64,000 bases of DNA from Aquitalea aquatilis (GCF_005155025.1 NZ_CP039731.1:4030001-4094000); one strand, 5' to 3'. Counted from the stretch's first letter, positions 1-9,230 are shown. Numbers and translations: made by a program. Notes: generated by a model not told the origin, from the letters alone.

Positions 1-183
1 CAGCGGCGTGGCGTCTTCCAGATCGCCCAGCGTCAGCACCAGATCCTGACCATCGACATGGGCCTCCAGCACGACATCGTCCTCATCGGCGAATTCTTCC
101 GAGGCACCGTGCTGGTCCGGCTTGATAAACTGGTTGTTGACCTGAATGTAATCCGACTCATTCAGCAAGCGCAGGATGTTCAT
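1..183 (-). CDS. Hypothetical protein, partial (N-terminal 61 residues)
   Basis: Only the first 61 codons lie in the window; the gene runs off the left edge. The start is the ATG at 183, six bases behind an AGGAG ribosome site. The visible part begins MNILRLLNESDYIQVNNQF and then becomes strongly acidic, with no signal peptide or membrane segment. It points the same way as radC, which ends toward it, with a gap of about 120 bases. I do not recognise the family and give no function. Confidence 0.6.
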   Translation of the reverse strand, partial: MNILRLLNESDYIQVNNQFIKPDQHGASEEFADEDDVVLEAHVDGQDLVLTLGDLEDATPL

Positions 184-301
184 GGCAAGCTCCTTGTGAT
201 GCAGTTGAGAGACAAGATCACAGCCGACAGTCATCCACCCGATGCGCCCGTCAGTTACCGCAGCACTGTCAGGCCGCCGCAACACCGATCCGCATTCTCC
301 T

Positions 302-976
302 TCACAACCAGCCCAGTTCGGCAAACGATACCGCCTGGCTGCCCGTCACCACAAAATGATCCAGCAGGCGGCAATCCACCAGCGCCAGCGTCGCCCGCAG
401 GCTGTCGGTGAGACTGCGATCCGCCGCCGACGGCTCTGCCACGCCCGAGGGGTGGTTGTGTGCCACGATCACCCCGGCGGCATTGTGCTGCAAACAGCGC
501 CGCGCCACTTCCCGTGGATAGACCCTGGTTTCGGTCAGGGTGCCGCTGAATACCTCTTCCACCGTAATCACCCGGTGCTGTGCGGTCAGGAACAGCACCA
601 CGAACACCTCGACATCGCGCCGCCCAATCACCCAGCGCAGGTAATCCTTTACCGCCGCCGGGTTTTGCAGCGCGTCGCTGAGATTCATCTCCTCGGCCAG
701 AGCGCGCCGCGCCAGCTCCTTGCATGCCATCAGCTGGGCGTATTTCGCCGCACCCAGCCCCGGACAGCGTTCGAAATCATCCAGCCGACACCCCAGCAGC
801 GCCGCCAGCGAACCAAACTGCCCCAGTAACTGCCGCGCCATATCCACCGCCGTCATGCCACGGATGCCAGTACGCAGGAAAATGGCCAGCAACTCGGCAT
901 CTGACAGGGCGGCAGCACCCTGTGCCAACAGTTTTTCGCGTGGCCGCTCGGCCAGCGGCCAATCATTGATGGACAT
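302..976 (-). CDS. radC: RadC family JAB/MPN-domain protein
   Basis: This 224-residue protein has the usual RadC length. A helix-hairpin-helix-like segment lies around residues 55-85. The C-terminal JAB/MPN domain carries the metal motif HNHPSG with His173, His175 and Asp186. RadC proteins were once thought to act in DNA repair; their real role is unsettled, and the motif predicts a zinc metallo-isopeptidase-like fold. I chose the ATG at 976 because the protein then starts MSINDWPLAERPREKLL, the typical RadC beginning; an in-frame extension to 1189 would run into the coaBC promoter area. The gene is divergent from coaBC, as in many proteobacteria. Confidence 0.93.
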   Translation of the reverse strand: MSINDWPLAERPREKLLAQGAAALSDAELLAIFLRTGIRGMTAVDMARQLLGQFGSLAALLGCRLDDFERCPGLGAAKYAQLMACKELARRALAEEMNLSDALQNPAAVKDYLRWVIGRRDVEVFVVLFLTAQHRVITVEEVFSGTLTETRVYPREVARRCLQHNAAGVIVAHNHPSGVAEPSAADRSLTDSLRATLALVDCRLLDHFVVTGSQAVSFAELGWL

Positions 977-1148
977 GAATGTGTCACCCTTACTCTGGCT
1001 ATAGCCTGTTTGCAGGCAGTCGGCAATCATCATATCCACCGCCCTGTGCACCACCCGCCTTGCCAAGGGCCAGTTGCAAGCCGCAGCACGACGCTGGACA
1101 AAATCCGGTACACTTTCGCCTTTACTGCACAGCACGTTGAGAAGCCCC

Positions 1149-2327
1149 ATGACAGCCAGACGCATCCTGCTTGGCGTGAGCGGTGGCATTGCCGCCTACA
1201 AGGCCGCCGAACTGACCCGCCTGCTGGTCAAGGCCGGCCATCAGGTCGAGGTGGTGATGACCGAGGCAGCCACCCGTTTCGTTACCCCGCTTACCTTTCA
1301 GGCCCTGTCCGGCCATGCCGTCTACAGCGATTTGTGGGACCCGCGCCCGGACAACGCCATGGCGCACATCGAACTGTCGCGCCGCGCCGATGTGTTTCTG
1401 ATCGCCCCGGCCAGTACCAATCTGCTCTACAAGCTGGCGCATGGCGTCAGCGACGACCTCATCTCCACCCTGGCTGCCGCCCGTACCTGTCCGCTGATCG
1501 TGGCCCCGGCCATGAACCGCCAGATGTGGCAGAACCCGCCCACCCAGCGCAATGTCGCCCAACTGCGGGCCGACGGGGTGGCAGTTTGGGGGCCGGCCTC
1601 CGGCGAACAGGCCTGTGGTGAAGTGGGTGAAGGCCGCATGCTGGAGCCGGAAGACCTCACCGAAATGCTGGAAGGTTTCTTCGCGGCCAAAAACCTGGCC
1701 GGCAAAAAAGTGGTGCTGACCGCCGGCCCCACTTATGAAGCCATCGATACCGTACGCGGCATCACCAATATCAGCTCCGGCAAGATGGGCTATGCCCTGG
1801 CGCGTGCCTGTCGTGATGCCGGTGCCGAAGTCACGCTGATTTCCGGCCCGACCGGCATGCCAGCCCCCATCGGCATGACGCGCATCAATGTTGACAGCGC
1901 ACGCCAGATGCACGATAGCGTGATGCTGGAAGTGGGCCGGGCCGATATCTTCATCGCGGTGGCCGCCGTGGCGGACTACCGGGTGAAAAACCGCTCCGCG
2001 CACAAGATCAAGAAAGAAGCCGGCCTGCCGGTGATCGAACTGGAAGAAAACCCGGACATCCTGGCCAGCGTCGCCAGCCTGCCGGCAGCGCCCTTCTGTG
2101 TCGGTTTTGCCGCCGAAAGCCAGAATCTGCTGGAGTTTGCCGAGCGCAAACGCAAGAAAAAACGGCTGCCGCTGCTGGTGGCCAATCTGGCGCAACACGC
2201 CATGGGTGCGGATAGCAACCAGGTGGTATTGCTGGACGATGCCGGTGAGCACGCGCTACCGGAAATGCCCAAGCCCGCCGTGGCCAAGGCCATCGTTGAG
2301 CACCTGGCCGCCATGCTCAACCGCTGA
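1149..2327 (+). CDS. coaBC: Bifunctional phosphopantothenoylcysteine decarboxylase / phosphopantothenate-cysteine ligase
   Basis: CoaBC performs two consecutive steps of coenzyme A synthesis: it joins 4'-phosphopantothenate to cysteine and decarboxylates the product with FMN. The 392 residues match the family length. The flavoprotein half shows [10 protein letters not shown] at the start, the active-site His73 in AHIEL, the PAMNRQMW substrate loop and the catalytic Cys156 in ASGEQACGE. The ligase half starts near residue 186 and shows [18 protein letters not shown] and the KIKK motif at 286-289. I chose the ATG at 1149 (MTARRILLG) over an upstream in-frame start at 1074. dut follows 80 bases downstream on the same strand. 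Confidence 0.97.
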   Translation: MTARRILLGVSGGIAAYKAAELTRLLVKAGHQVEVVMTEAATRFVTPLTFQALSGHAVYSDLWDPRPDNAMAHIELSRRADVFLIAPASTNLLYKLAHGVSDDLISTLAAARTCPLIVAPAMNRQMWQNPPTQRNVAQLRADGVAVWGPASGEQACGEVGEGRMLEPEDLTEMLEGFFAAKNLAGKKVVLTAGPTYEAIDTVRGITNISSGKMGYALARACRDAGAEVTLISGPTGMPAPIGMTRINVDSARQMHDSVMLEVGRADIFIAVAAVADYRVKNRSAHKIKKEAGLPVIELEENPDILASVASLPAAPFCVGFAAESQNLLEFAERKRKKKRLPLLVANLAQHAMGADSNQVVLLDDAGEHALPEMPKPAVAKAIVEHLAAMLNR

Positions 2328-2407
2328 GTCGCAACCTCCAGACGACATGCCTAGACAAGGCAGGCCAGCGCGCCTGCCTGCCCACTCCTTATTGCAGGAA
2401 AACCATC

Positions 2408-2860
2408 ATGAAACCTGTTGTAGACGTCAAAGTGCTGGACCCGCGCCTGCACGACAACCTTCCCGACTACGCCACGCCCGGCTCTGCCGGCCTGGACCTG
2501 CGCGCCGCCATCGACAAGGACCTGCTGATTGCCCCGGGTGAAACCCAGCTGGTCCCCACCGGCATGGCCATCCACATTGCCGACCCCAAACTGGCCGCCA
2601 TGATCCTGCCGCGCTCCGGCCTGGGTCACAAGCATGGCATCGTGCTGGGCAATCTGGTGGGGCTGATCGATTCCGACTACCAGGGACAGCTGTTCGTTTC
2701 GGTGTGGAACCGTGGCCATACCGCCTTCCGGCTGGCGCCGCTGGAACGCATCGCCCAGATGATCATCGTGCCGGTGGTACAGGTGCAGTTCAATCTGGTC
2801 GATGATTTCAGTCAGTCAGAACGTGGCGAAGGCGGCTTCGGCAGCACCGGCCGCAGTTGA
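2408..2860 (+). CDS. dut: Deoxyuridine 5'-triphosphate nucleotidohydrolase (dUTPase)
   Basis: dUTPase splits dUTP to dUMP and pyrophosphate, keeping uracil out of DNA and feeding thymidylate synthesis. The protein is 150 residues, typical of the homotrimeric family. All five motifs are visible: [38 protein letters not shown] and the C-terminal [11 protein letters not shown] lid. The start at 2408 follows a GGAAAACC ribosome site. It lies downstream of coaBC, a very common pairing, and is probably cotranscribed with it. Confidence 0.97.
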   Translation: MKPVVDVKVLDPRLHDNLPDYATPGSAGLDLRAAIDKDLLIAPGETQLVPTGMAIHIADPKLAAMILPRSGLGHKHGIVLGNLVGLIDSDYQGQLFVSVWNRGHTAFRLAPLERIAQMIIVPVVQVQFNLVDDFSQSERGEGGFGSTGRS

Positions 2861-2950
2861 AGCAAACCTGGACGGCCAGGCTGAAAGCCTGGTCCGTCCC
2901 GACGTGGAAAAACCCATCCGTGCTGCATATACTGCATTCATCACCTTGTC

Positions 2951-3997
2951 ATGAATTCAGCATTCGCGCTGGACATCACCACCATGGAAATAAGCAGGAC
3001 CACCCCGGATACCATGCCCCCAGACTATCCTCTCCCGGAAATACTGGACAGCCTGGTCGAGCTGACTGCCCAGCGCGAACGCAAGACACTGGAAATCAGT
3101 CTGCTGACCACGCTACGCGAATTGATGCCCAACTGCACCGTGGCGCTATACAACTGCCGCTGGATCGATGGCCATCCCTGGTGGCGCATCCAGCTTGATC
3201 ATCCCGACCAAGAACCACTCCCGAACCAGCCCTGGACATTACCCAACAGCAAAATACTGCGCATTCTGCAGCAGCAGGATGAGCGCCAGCCGGTTTACCA
3301 AACCGAAACCGGCCTGTGCGTACCGCTCTATCAGATCAACCAGGTGGTGGCGGTGCTGATGGTGACGCCGAACCACGATACCGACATCGACCACACCCTG
3401 CTGCTGGCACTGGCACGCATTCACGAAAACTTCCTCAACCTGCTGCACGCCTCGGATAGTGACACCCTCACCGGGCTTAACAACCGCCGCAAGTTCGACT
3501 CCCAGCTCTATACCCTGGTCGCCAGCCAGCATCCTGAATTACCCAGGTTGCCCTTTCTCGCCCTGCTGGATATCGATCATTTCAAACGGGTCAACGATAA
3601 CTACGGCCACATCATCGGCGACGAGGTACTGCTGATGCTGGCTCAGCGCATGCAGCAGTTTTTTGGTGAAGAAGACGGCCTGTACCGCTATGGTGGCGAG
3701 GAGTTCGCCATCCTGTTCCGTGCGGTCAGCGCAGAAAAGGCCCAGGCCATCCTGGAGGGCTTTTGTGAACGCATCTCCAATCAGCCCTTCCCGCAGGTAG
3801 GTCAGGTCACGGTCAGCATAGGCTTTACCCGGCTCGACCAGAGTTTTGTGCCCTCCCAGGTCATCGACCGGGCCGACAAGGCGCTGTACCACTCGAAAAC
3901 CAATGGCCGCAATCAGGTCAACCAGTTTGAAGCCCTGCAACAGCAAGGCTTCGTCAACGAGGTAGCAGTCGCCAGCGGCGATATCGACCTGTTCTAG
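2951..3997 (+). CDS. Diguanylate cyclase with N-terminal GAF-like sensor
   Basis: The C-terminal half (from about residue 170) is a GGDEF domain: DTLTGLNNRRKF, LLDIDHFKRVNDNYGH and the active-site GGEEF at residues 248-252. It should make cyclic-di-GMP from two GTP. No RxxD inhibitory site precedes GGEEF, so product feedback may be absent. Residues 35-165 are soluble, without membrane helices, and look like a GAF-type sensor, but I cannot name the ligand. The start is uncertain: ATGs at 2951, 2984 and 3014 all lack a clear ribosome site. The gene stands alone between dut and the convergent flavohaem reductase. Confidence 0.88.
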   Translation: MNSAFALDITTMEISRTTPDTMPPDYPLPEILDSLVELTAQRERKTLEISLLTTLRELMPNCTVALYNCRWIDGHPWWRIQLDHPDQEPLPNQPWTLPNSKILRILQQQDERQPVYQTETGLCVPLYQINQVVAVLMVTPNHDTDIDHTLLLALARIHENFLNLLHASDSDTLTGLNNRRKFDSQLYTLVASQHPELPRLPFLALLDIDHFKRVNDNYGHIIGDEVLLMLAQRMQQFFGEEDGLYRYGGEEFAILFRAVSAEKAQAILEGFCERISNQPFPQVGQVTVSIGFTRLDQSFVPSQVIDRADKALYHSKTNGRNQVNQFEALQQQGFVNEVAVASGDIDLF

Positions 3998-4012
3998 CCG
4001 CTACCACCACGC

Positions 4013-5317
4013 TTAGCGCAGCGAGAAAGCCTCGTGGTGAAAACGCGGCGGCTGCGAGCGACTGGCCAACTGGCGCTGCAGGCTCTGCCCCAATCCCTCC
4101 GGCCCGCAAAACCACACATCCGCAGCAGTCGACGGCAAGGCCTGTGCAGTCAGCCGCTGGCCATGATCACTCTCCAGCAGATGCAGCCTTACCCCCAGAC
4201 GCTCACACGCATGGCGTAACTCATCCAGCCTGACCGCCTCACCGGCATGGCGCACGCAATAAAAGAAATCCACCGGCGCACGCAGTGGCTGCCACTGCGC
4301 CTGCAGCCAGGCAAGAAAGGGCGTCACGCCCACCCCACCAGCCACCCATACTTGTGAGCCTTGCGGAGCCAGCCCTTCCTGCCCACCGGTAAAACCGCCA
4401 TACGGCCCCTCGACGACCACCTCGCCTCCCGGCTGCAGGCGGCCGGGCAAGCTGCGGGTGTAATCGCCCAGTGCCTTGATGACAAAACGTAACTCACCCT
4501 GCCCCTGCCAGGCTGATGCAATGGTAAAGGGATGTGCGCCTTCCGCTGCATCAAGTCGCAGCAAGGCAAACTGGCCAGCCAGGTGACCGGGCCAGCGCGG
4601 CACGTCACAACGCAACTCCAGCATATTGCCCGGCAAGGCCTCAACGGCAGTAATGGTGCCAACATGCCGCTGCAGGCTGCCCACCTTGCGCCGCAGGGAA
4701 ACCATCGCGGCATAGCTACCCGCCAGCAGCAGCAGCGCCAGCAGCCAGCCCAGTGGCGTCCACCAGAAAGCAGACGGAGTCAGAATGACGCTATGAAAGG
4801 CCCCCATCAGGTAAACCGGGGCAAACAGCTTGTGCAGCTTGCGCCAGAAGCCATATGGCACCATGCGCAGCAAGGCGATGATGACCAGGCCCAGCACAGC
4901 CCAGGCCGCCCACTCGCCCACCTGCTTTGCCAGGCTCGTCCAGGAAAACAGATGCGGGCCGCCATGGCGTACCTTGGGGGCAATCAGCCCCAGCTGGATC
5001 AGCCAGCGCGGCGACAGGTCCAGCAGCCAGTGTGCCGACAGCATCAGCCCGGCGGCAATGCCCAGGCGGCGATGCAATCCGTAGAGCTTGTCCAGCCCGC
5101 CCCACAGTTTTTCCAGCCACAGCGGGCGCATGCCCAGCAGCATGCCCAGCGACATCAGCATGATCAGCTCGACACCACTGAGCAGCATCAGCTCGTGCCG
5201 CCAGGCGAAGTAATTGTCCGGCCAGGCAATATACAAGCCGTGACAAAACAGAAAGGCCAGCGCCATCAGCAGCATGGCAGAGGCAACAGGATGGGTTTTC
5301 CAACTGAATGTTTTCAT
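4013..5317 (-). CDS. Ferric reductase-like transmembrane flavohaem oxidoreductase
   Basis: The 434-residue protein has about six membrane helices (residues 12-205) followed by a ferredoxin-NADP reductase-like module. His82, His96, His162 and His175 in the helices are candidate haem ligands. The FAD site shows HPFTIAS (262-268); the nucleotide site shows GPYGGF (305-310), AGGVGVTP (326-333) and FCGPEG. It should carry electrons from NAD(P)H across the membrane, by family analogy to ferric or other acceptors; the substrate is not shown by sequence. The start at 5317 gives MKTFSWKTHPVASAML, although a GGTATCC-like upstream sequence is a weak ribosome site. A possible Fur site lies about 110 bases upstream. 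Confidence 0.85.
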   Translation of the reverse strand: MKTFSWKTHPVASAMLLMALAFLFCHGLYIAWPDNYFAWRHELMLLSGVELIMLMSLGMLLGMRPLWLEKLWGGLDKLYGLHRRLGIAAGLMLSAHWLLDLSPRWLIQLGLIAPKVRHGGPHLFSWTSLAKQVGEWAAWAVLGLVIIALLRMVPYGFWRKLHKLFAPVYLMGAFHSVILTPSAFWWTPLGWLLALLLLAGSYAAMVSLRRKVGSLQRHVGTITAVEALPGNMLELRCDVPRWPGHLAGQFALLRLDAAEGAHPFTIASAWQGQGELRFVIKALGDYTRSLPGRLQPGGEVVVEGPYGGFTGGQEGLAPQGSQVWVAGGVGVTPFLAWLQAQWQPLRAPVDFFYCVRHAGEAVRLDELRHACERLGVRLHLLESDHGQRLTAQALPSTAADVWFCGPEGLGQSLQRQLASRSQPPRFHHEAFSLR

Positions 5318-5427
5318 GCCCGGTATCCTTCTTTTTATTGATACCCGACATTGAAACGCCCGCAGATGAACCGCTGCTTAAGCCAGCAGGGCTAAATGTG
5401 TTTTTGTAATAAGCCGGCGGCAACATT

Positions 5428-5446
5428 AACAATGATTAGCAATTTG
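5428..5446. promoter_or_regulatory. Possible Fur box upstream of the ferric-reductase-like gene
   Basis: The 19 bases at this position match 12 of 19 positions of the classical Fur consensus, with the central AATGAT and CA parts intact. The site lies about 110 bases upstream of the minus-strand start at 5317, in an AT-rich patch. Iron control would suit a ferric-reductase-like product, but the match is moderate. Confidence 0.3.
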
Positions 5447-5570
5447 CGGTAAACGCAGCCGGAATCACGAGCCACTATTGACATCCGCCCCTGCAGCCCC
5501 ATTTAATGCCCTACTTCACTACGCCGTACATTTTGCAGCGTCTCACTTACCCTCCACACAGGAAAATCAC

Positions 5571-6305
5571 ATGGCCATTATCGTAAACGGCGTCGAAATC
5601 ACCGAAGCCATGGTGCAGGCTGAACAGGAAAACCACGCAGACGCGCCCAATCCGCGCGATGCCACCGTACAAGAACTGATCCTGCGCGAACTGCTGCTGC
5701 AAAAAGCCAAGGCCGAAGGCCTGGATGGTGCCAATCCGAACGCTGCCATCGGTGCGCTGCTGGAAAAAGAAATCCAGGTTGAGCCGGTGGACGAAGCCAC
5801 CTGCCGCGCCTTCTACGACGAGTTCCCGGAACGCTTTGCCAGCGGCGAATCCGCCGTGGCCAGCCACATCCTGTTCCCGCTGGGCGCTGGCGACGAGCTG
5901 GGCAATATGCTGGCCAAATCCAAGGCCGAAGGCGTGCTGGCCGAAGTGCAAGCCAACCCGGCCCGCTTTGCCGACCTGGCCCGCGAGCACTCCACCTGCC
6001 CGTCCGGCCAGCAAGGCGGCAGCCTCGGCCAGTTTGGCCGTGGCCAGATGGTGCCGGAATTCGAACAAGCCGTATTCAGCACCGAAGCCGGCCAGATCAC
6101 CCCCAGCCTGGTGCAAACCCAGTTTGGCTTCCACATCATCCAGGTCAACGAACGGACCCAGGGCGGCCAGATCGGCTTTGACGACATCAAGGAACGCCTG
6201 CAGCAGTACCTGACCCAGATGGCCGGCAACAAGGCCATGCACGAGTATCTGGCCGGGCTGGTACAAGCCGCCAAGATCGAAGGCTATAGCATGCCGGCAC
6301 TGTAA
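5571..6305 (+). CDS. Peptidyl-prolyl cis-trans isomerase, parvulin/PpiC type
   Basis: The 244-residue protein has an N-terminal SurA/NifM-like helical part (1-110) and a parvulin rotamase domain (about 112-225) with ASHILFPLG, FADLAREHSTCPSG, GGSLGQFGRGQMVPEFE and QFGFHIIQV. It should speed proline isomerisation during protein folding. No signal peptide is visible from the chosen ATG at 5571, which follows an AGGAAAA ribosome site; a longer in-frame start at 5478 adds 31 residues that do not look like a clean signal sequence. A strong terminator follows, so it is probably a single-gene transcript. Confidence 0.9.
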   Translation: MAIIVNGVEITEAMVQAEQENHADAPNPRDATVQELILRELLLQKAKAEGLDGANPNAAIGALLEKEIQVEPVDEATCRAFYDEFPERFASGESAVASHILFPLGAGDELGNMLAKSKAEGVLAEVQANPARFADLAREHSTCPSGQQGGSLGQFGRGQMVPEFEQAVFSTEAGQITPSLVQTQFGFHIIQVNERTQGGQIGFDDIKERLQQYLTQMAGNKAMHEYLAGLVQAAKIEGYSMPAL

Positions 6306-6333
6306 GCTGTTAGCGCATAGCTGCGGCCATGAG

Positions 6334-6357
6334 AAACCGGGTTTACCCGGTTTTTTT
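6334..6357 (+). terminator. Intrinsic terminator after the parvulin gene
   Basis: AACCGGG and CCCGGTT pair around a TTTA loop and are followed by seven T. It lies 30 bases after the stop codon. Confidence 0.9.
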
Positions 6358-6473
6358 ACATTCCGACATTAAACAAATAACATTAACTGTTTTCAAACAT
6401 TGCCACTAAACCAGCAGCCTGCTAGGCTGATGCCGTCGGGTCACACTGGCCCAAACACACAGGGAGAACAACA

Positions 6474-6719
6474 ATGCATCTCATCTGGTTTCTACTGGTC
6501 GGCATCGTCGCCGGCTGGCTGGGCAGCTTGCTGGTAAAAGGCGAAGGGCTTGGCCTGCTCGGTGACATGGTGGTCGGCATCATTGGTGCCTATCTGGGAG
6601 GATTTTTGTTCCGCAGCCTGGGGATCGGTGCTGGCGACGGCATGGTAGGCAGCATCATCGTGGCGACTATCGGTGCGGTGGTGCTGCTGCTGATGGTAAG
6701 GCTGGTCAAGCGCAGCTAG
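6474..6719 (+). CDS. GlsB/YeaQ/YmgE family small membrane protein
   Basis: The 81-residue protein is almost entirely membrane helices rich in glycine, with three segments (4-22, 28-48, 56-78) and the family pattern GIVAGWLGSLL and GIIGAYLGGFLF. Members of this transglycosylase-associated family are linked to stress responses, but their biochemical role is unknown. GGGAGAACAACA precedes the ATG as ribosome site. It is flanked by its own terminator and by the terminator of the gene before it, so it is a one-gene unit. Confidence 0.9.
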   Translation: MHLIWFLLVGIVAGWLGSLLVKGEGLGLLGDMVVGIIGAYLGGFLFRSLGIGAGDGMVGSIIVATIGAVVLLLMVRLVKRS

Positions 6720-6740
6720 CTTCCCGCTACGTATCAAATG

Positions 6741-6770
6741 GAAATGGCCCTCTCGGGCCATTTTCGTTTT
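6741..6770 (+). terminator. Intrinsic terminator after the GlsB/YeaQ gene
   Basis: AAATGGCCC and GGGCCATTT pair around TCTC, followed by TCGTTTT. It stands 22 bases after the stop codon. Confidence 0.85.
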
Positions 6771-6824
6771 GTACATGAAGCAAGGCGAGAGCCTGTCCAG
6801 TCGCAATCCGGCAAGCGCCGGGAT

Positions 6825-7505
6825 TCAGCGCGAATACACCAGCCCGCCGTCCTCGCTCTGCAATGTGCCCACCACCGGCAGCAGCGTCATGCGCTGGAAT
6901 GGCTGCGGTGCAATCTGGCTGATGTCATCGATGGCGAATGCCGCCAGCCTGGCCTCGGCCCGGGCGGGCGGAATGACAAACCACTGCCATTCACCGTTAT
7001 CCCCCTGTCGCCGCAAACCCGCACGCGCCCAGGCTTCACTCGCCGGCACCTGGACGATGGCATCGCCATTACGATCGCTCACGGCCTGCCACTGCTTGCC
7101 GCTGGCGCTTTCAAACATCACAGCCATCCCCGCCGCCGGGCCAACCCGTGGCATGCCGACAATCGCCACCCAGCTGCCAGCCTCTGCCGGCTTGCGGATA
7201 TTCAGCTCGTCCTCCTCAAACAGCCGGAAGCGCGGCGAGCCCTGCGGAGACGCCGCCTGCAACAGCACTTTGCCCCCCTCCACCCGCCACTTGCCCTGGG
7301 CAAACTGATCGACCGCGCCATAAGTCAGCGACCATTCAAAGCTGGCATCCGGCCGCAACAGCAACTCGCCGCCCACCTCTCGCATATTTTTCAGCCAGTA
7401 ATGGCCAGCCAGCGTGGCCTCATCCAGCTCTGCCGCCCCCGCAGTGGACAAGCAAGCCCAAGCCAGCACCACGCTGGCCAGCAGGCGGGATAGCAAGTGT
7501 TTCAT
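6825..7505 (-). CDS. Secreted hypothetical protein
   Basis: This 226-residue protein has a clear Sec signal peptide (charged MKHLLSR, hydrophobic core, cleavage likely after AGAA near residue 24-25), so it should be periplasmic or secreted. The mature part holds alternating short hydrophobic stretches typical of a beta-rich fold, with GHYWLKNMREVGGELLLRP near the start. I do not recognise a named family. No enzyme motif, extra membrane helix or lipobox is visible. The gene is separated from the GST gene by about 95 bases and may be transcribed with it. Confidence 0.8.
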   Translation of the reverse strand: MKHLLSRLLASVVLAWACLSTAGAAELDEATLAGHYWLKNMREVGGELLLRPDASFEWSLTYGAVDQFAQGKWRVEGGKVLLQAASPQGSPRFRLFEEDELNIRKPAEAGSWVAIVGMPRVGPAAGMAVMFESASGKQWQAVSDRNGDAIVQVPASEAWARAGLRRQGDNGEWQWFVIPPARAEARLAAFAIDDISQIAPQPFQRMTLLPVVGTLQSEDGGLVYSR

Positions 7506-7600
7506 CGATCACTCCCGGCAAATTGAACAAAAGCAGACAATAAGCTGCCCGACCAGAAATGACAATGCAATAGTGCAAGCAATAAACCCTGAGTCAGAAC

Positions 7601-8305
7601 TCAGCCCCGCTGCGGCACCAGCAGCCCGCGCCCAACTGCCGGACGGGCAACAAAAGCCGCCAGCACACGCTGCACTTCGGCAAAATCGTCATAGCCCACC
7701 AGATCACCCGCGCCATAGAAGCCAACCAGATTACGTACCCAGGGCAGGATGGCGATGTCGGCAATGGTGTAATCATCACCCATCACCCAATTGCGTCCCT
7801 GCAAGCGCGCATCCAGCACGCCCAGCAAGCGGCGCGACTCAGCCACGTAACGGTCGCGCGGACGCTTGTCCTCATAGTCCTTGCCGGCAAATTTGTGGAA
7901 AAAGCCCAGCTGGCCAAACATCGGGCCAATCCCGCCCATCTGGAACATCAGCCACTGGATGGTTTCATAACACCCTGCCGGATCAGCCGGCAGGAACTGC
8001 CCGGTCTTCTCGGCCAGATACAGCAGGATGGCACCGGACTCGAACAAGGCCAGCGGCTGACCACCCGGACCATTCGGGTCAAGGATGGCTGGAATCTTGT
8101 TATTGGGATTGAGTGACAGGAATTCCGGGCTGAACTGGTCCTGACTGTCGAAGCTGACCAGATGCGCCTCGTAAGGCAGGCCGCACTCCTCCAGCATGAT
8201 GGATACTTTCACGCCATTGGGGGTGGGCAGCGAATACAGTTGCAGCCGCTCCGGGTGGCGGGCTGGCCATTTGCGGGTAATCGGATAGGCGGAAAGGTCG
8301 GTCAT
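7601..8305 (-). CDS. YghU/YfcG-like (nu-class) glutathione S-transferase
   Basis: The 234-residue protein has an N-terminal thioredoxin-like domain with SLPTPNGVKVSIMLEE, NPNNKIPAI and the ESGAILLYLAEK glutathione-binding segment, then an all-helical domain with GRNWVMGDDYTIADIAILP. The TPNG motif in place of a catalytic Tyr or Ser is typical of nu-class enzymes that use two glutathiones as a disulfide-bond reductase. The ATG at 8305 (MTDLSAYPITRKWP) fits family starts; a longer in-frame form to 8572 would run through repeat DNA and is rejected. Confidence 0.92.
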   Translation of the reverse strand: MTDLSAYPITRKWPARHPERLQLYSLPTPNGVKVSIMLEECGLPYEAHLVSFDSQDQFSPEFLSLNPNNKIPAILDPNGPGGQPLALFESGAILLYLAEKTGQFLPADPAGCYETIQWLMFQMGGIGPMFGQLGFFHKFAGKDYEDKRPRDRYVAESRRLLGVLDARLQGRNWVMGDDYTIADIAILPWVRNLVGFYGAGDLVGYDDFAEVQRVLAAFVARPAVGRGLLVPQRG

Positions 8306-8468
8306 GGCGAGGCCTTTGCTAATGGGCTGCCGGGCTACTGCGCCGGCAGTGGTCGGGATGTGATCTGGAGAGTGATAGTAGCGGGAATGCTGCCGGCGTG
8401 GGGGGCGGCTTGCTGAACGCTGTGTTCGGGAATGTGTGGGGGGTGGGTCTGTGGTGATTAGTGGGTTG

Positions 8469-8625
8469 GAATCCGCTGCGCGGAAAATGGTTTGCCTGCC
8501 GCTTCCGCGCGGCGGACGGGAAAGGGATCTTTGCTTGACCAACGATTCCCACACTTGAATAGCTGGCCGCATTGAATGGCCTGCGGCGGCCCGCCGGGAC
8601 CCGACCGGGGCGAGACCCGCGAAGT
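8469..8625 (+). repeat. Degenerate copy of the hairpin repeat
   Basis: The first 52 bases (8469-8520) align without gaps to 8665-8716, with 42 identities by eye. Downstream similarity is limited to short blocks such as GGCCTGCGGC, and the large variable hairpin seen in the full copies is not intact. It ends in GGGGCGAGACCCGCGAAGT (8607-8625), the core of the 45-bp repeat found at 9231 and 18061. Confidence 0.6.
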
Positions 8626-8664
8626 AGCTTTTGCTGTTGCTTTAAACTGGTGAACACCAAGTGG

Positions 8665-8875
8665 GAATCCGCTACGCGGATGATGTTTTTCACGCCGCTG
8701 CCGCGCGGCAAACGGGAAGGAGGGATTGTGTGGCCAATCCCTCCTTCACCTCCCAGGCCACCCCGGGCAAGCATGGCCTGCGGCTCCCCTCCGGGTCCCG
8801 TCACTGCTGCGGCACGGCTGGAACTCGCGATTGGCTAACGTCCAATCGCTCAAACAGCCAGCCGCTTAAACCCGC
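8665..8875 (+). repeat. Dispersed 211-bp hairpin repeat, copy A
   Basis: This copy aligns end to end with 34176-34386 on the opposite strand, and both are 211 bases long. Two hairpins stand out: GAAGGAGGGATTG / CAATCCCTCCTTC (8716-8728 with 8735-8747, loop TGTGGC) and GCGATTGG / CCAATCGC (8827-8834 with 8842-8849, loop CTAACGT). Loops and flanks are conserved in copy B while both stems have other sequences that are still self-complementary. No coding frame explains it. Confidence 0.8.
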
Positions 8876-9230
8876 AGCAGCGCCACCCCTCGGCATGCTT
8901 GACGGGGGATGGGGTGGCGTCGGTGCGGTGGGGAGTTTGTGGTGGATAGCTGCAATGACGCCCGACTGTGCTGCACCCAGCCCAGTCCTCTCCCAGCAGA
9001 CGCTATAGAAGCAGCCCCATTTATTCCGTAGGCCAAAACAAAACCAACTAGACCGGGCCCCGTCAGCGCAAGCCGACACGGACGTGCCGCTCAGGATGTT
9101 AAGCGGTCGGCTGTCCGCAGCGACACGGTTAGCGCGCCGCAAGTTCCGGCCGCGCCCTGGGCAGCATGGCAGGGGCGGGAATTCGACGCGCTGCGGGTTG
9201 CCTTTTCTTTGGCTTCTGTCTTTTGGCAAA

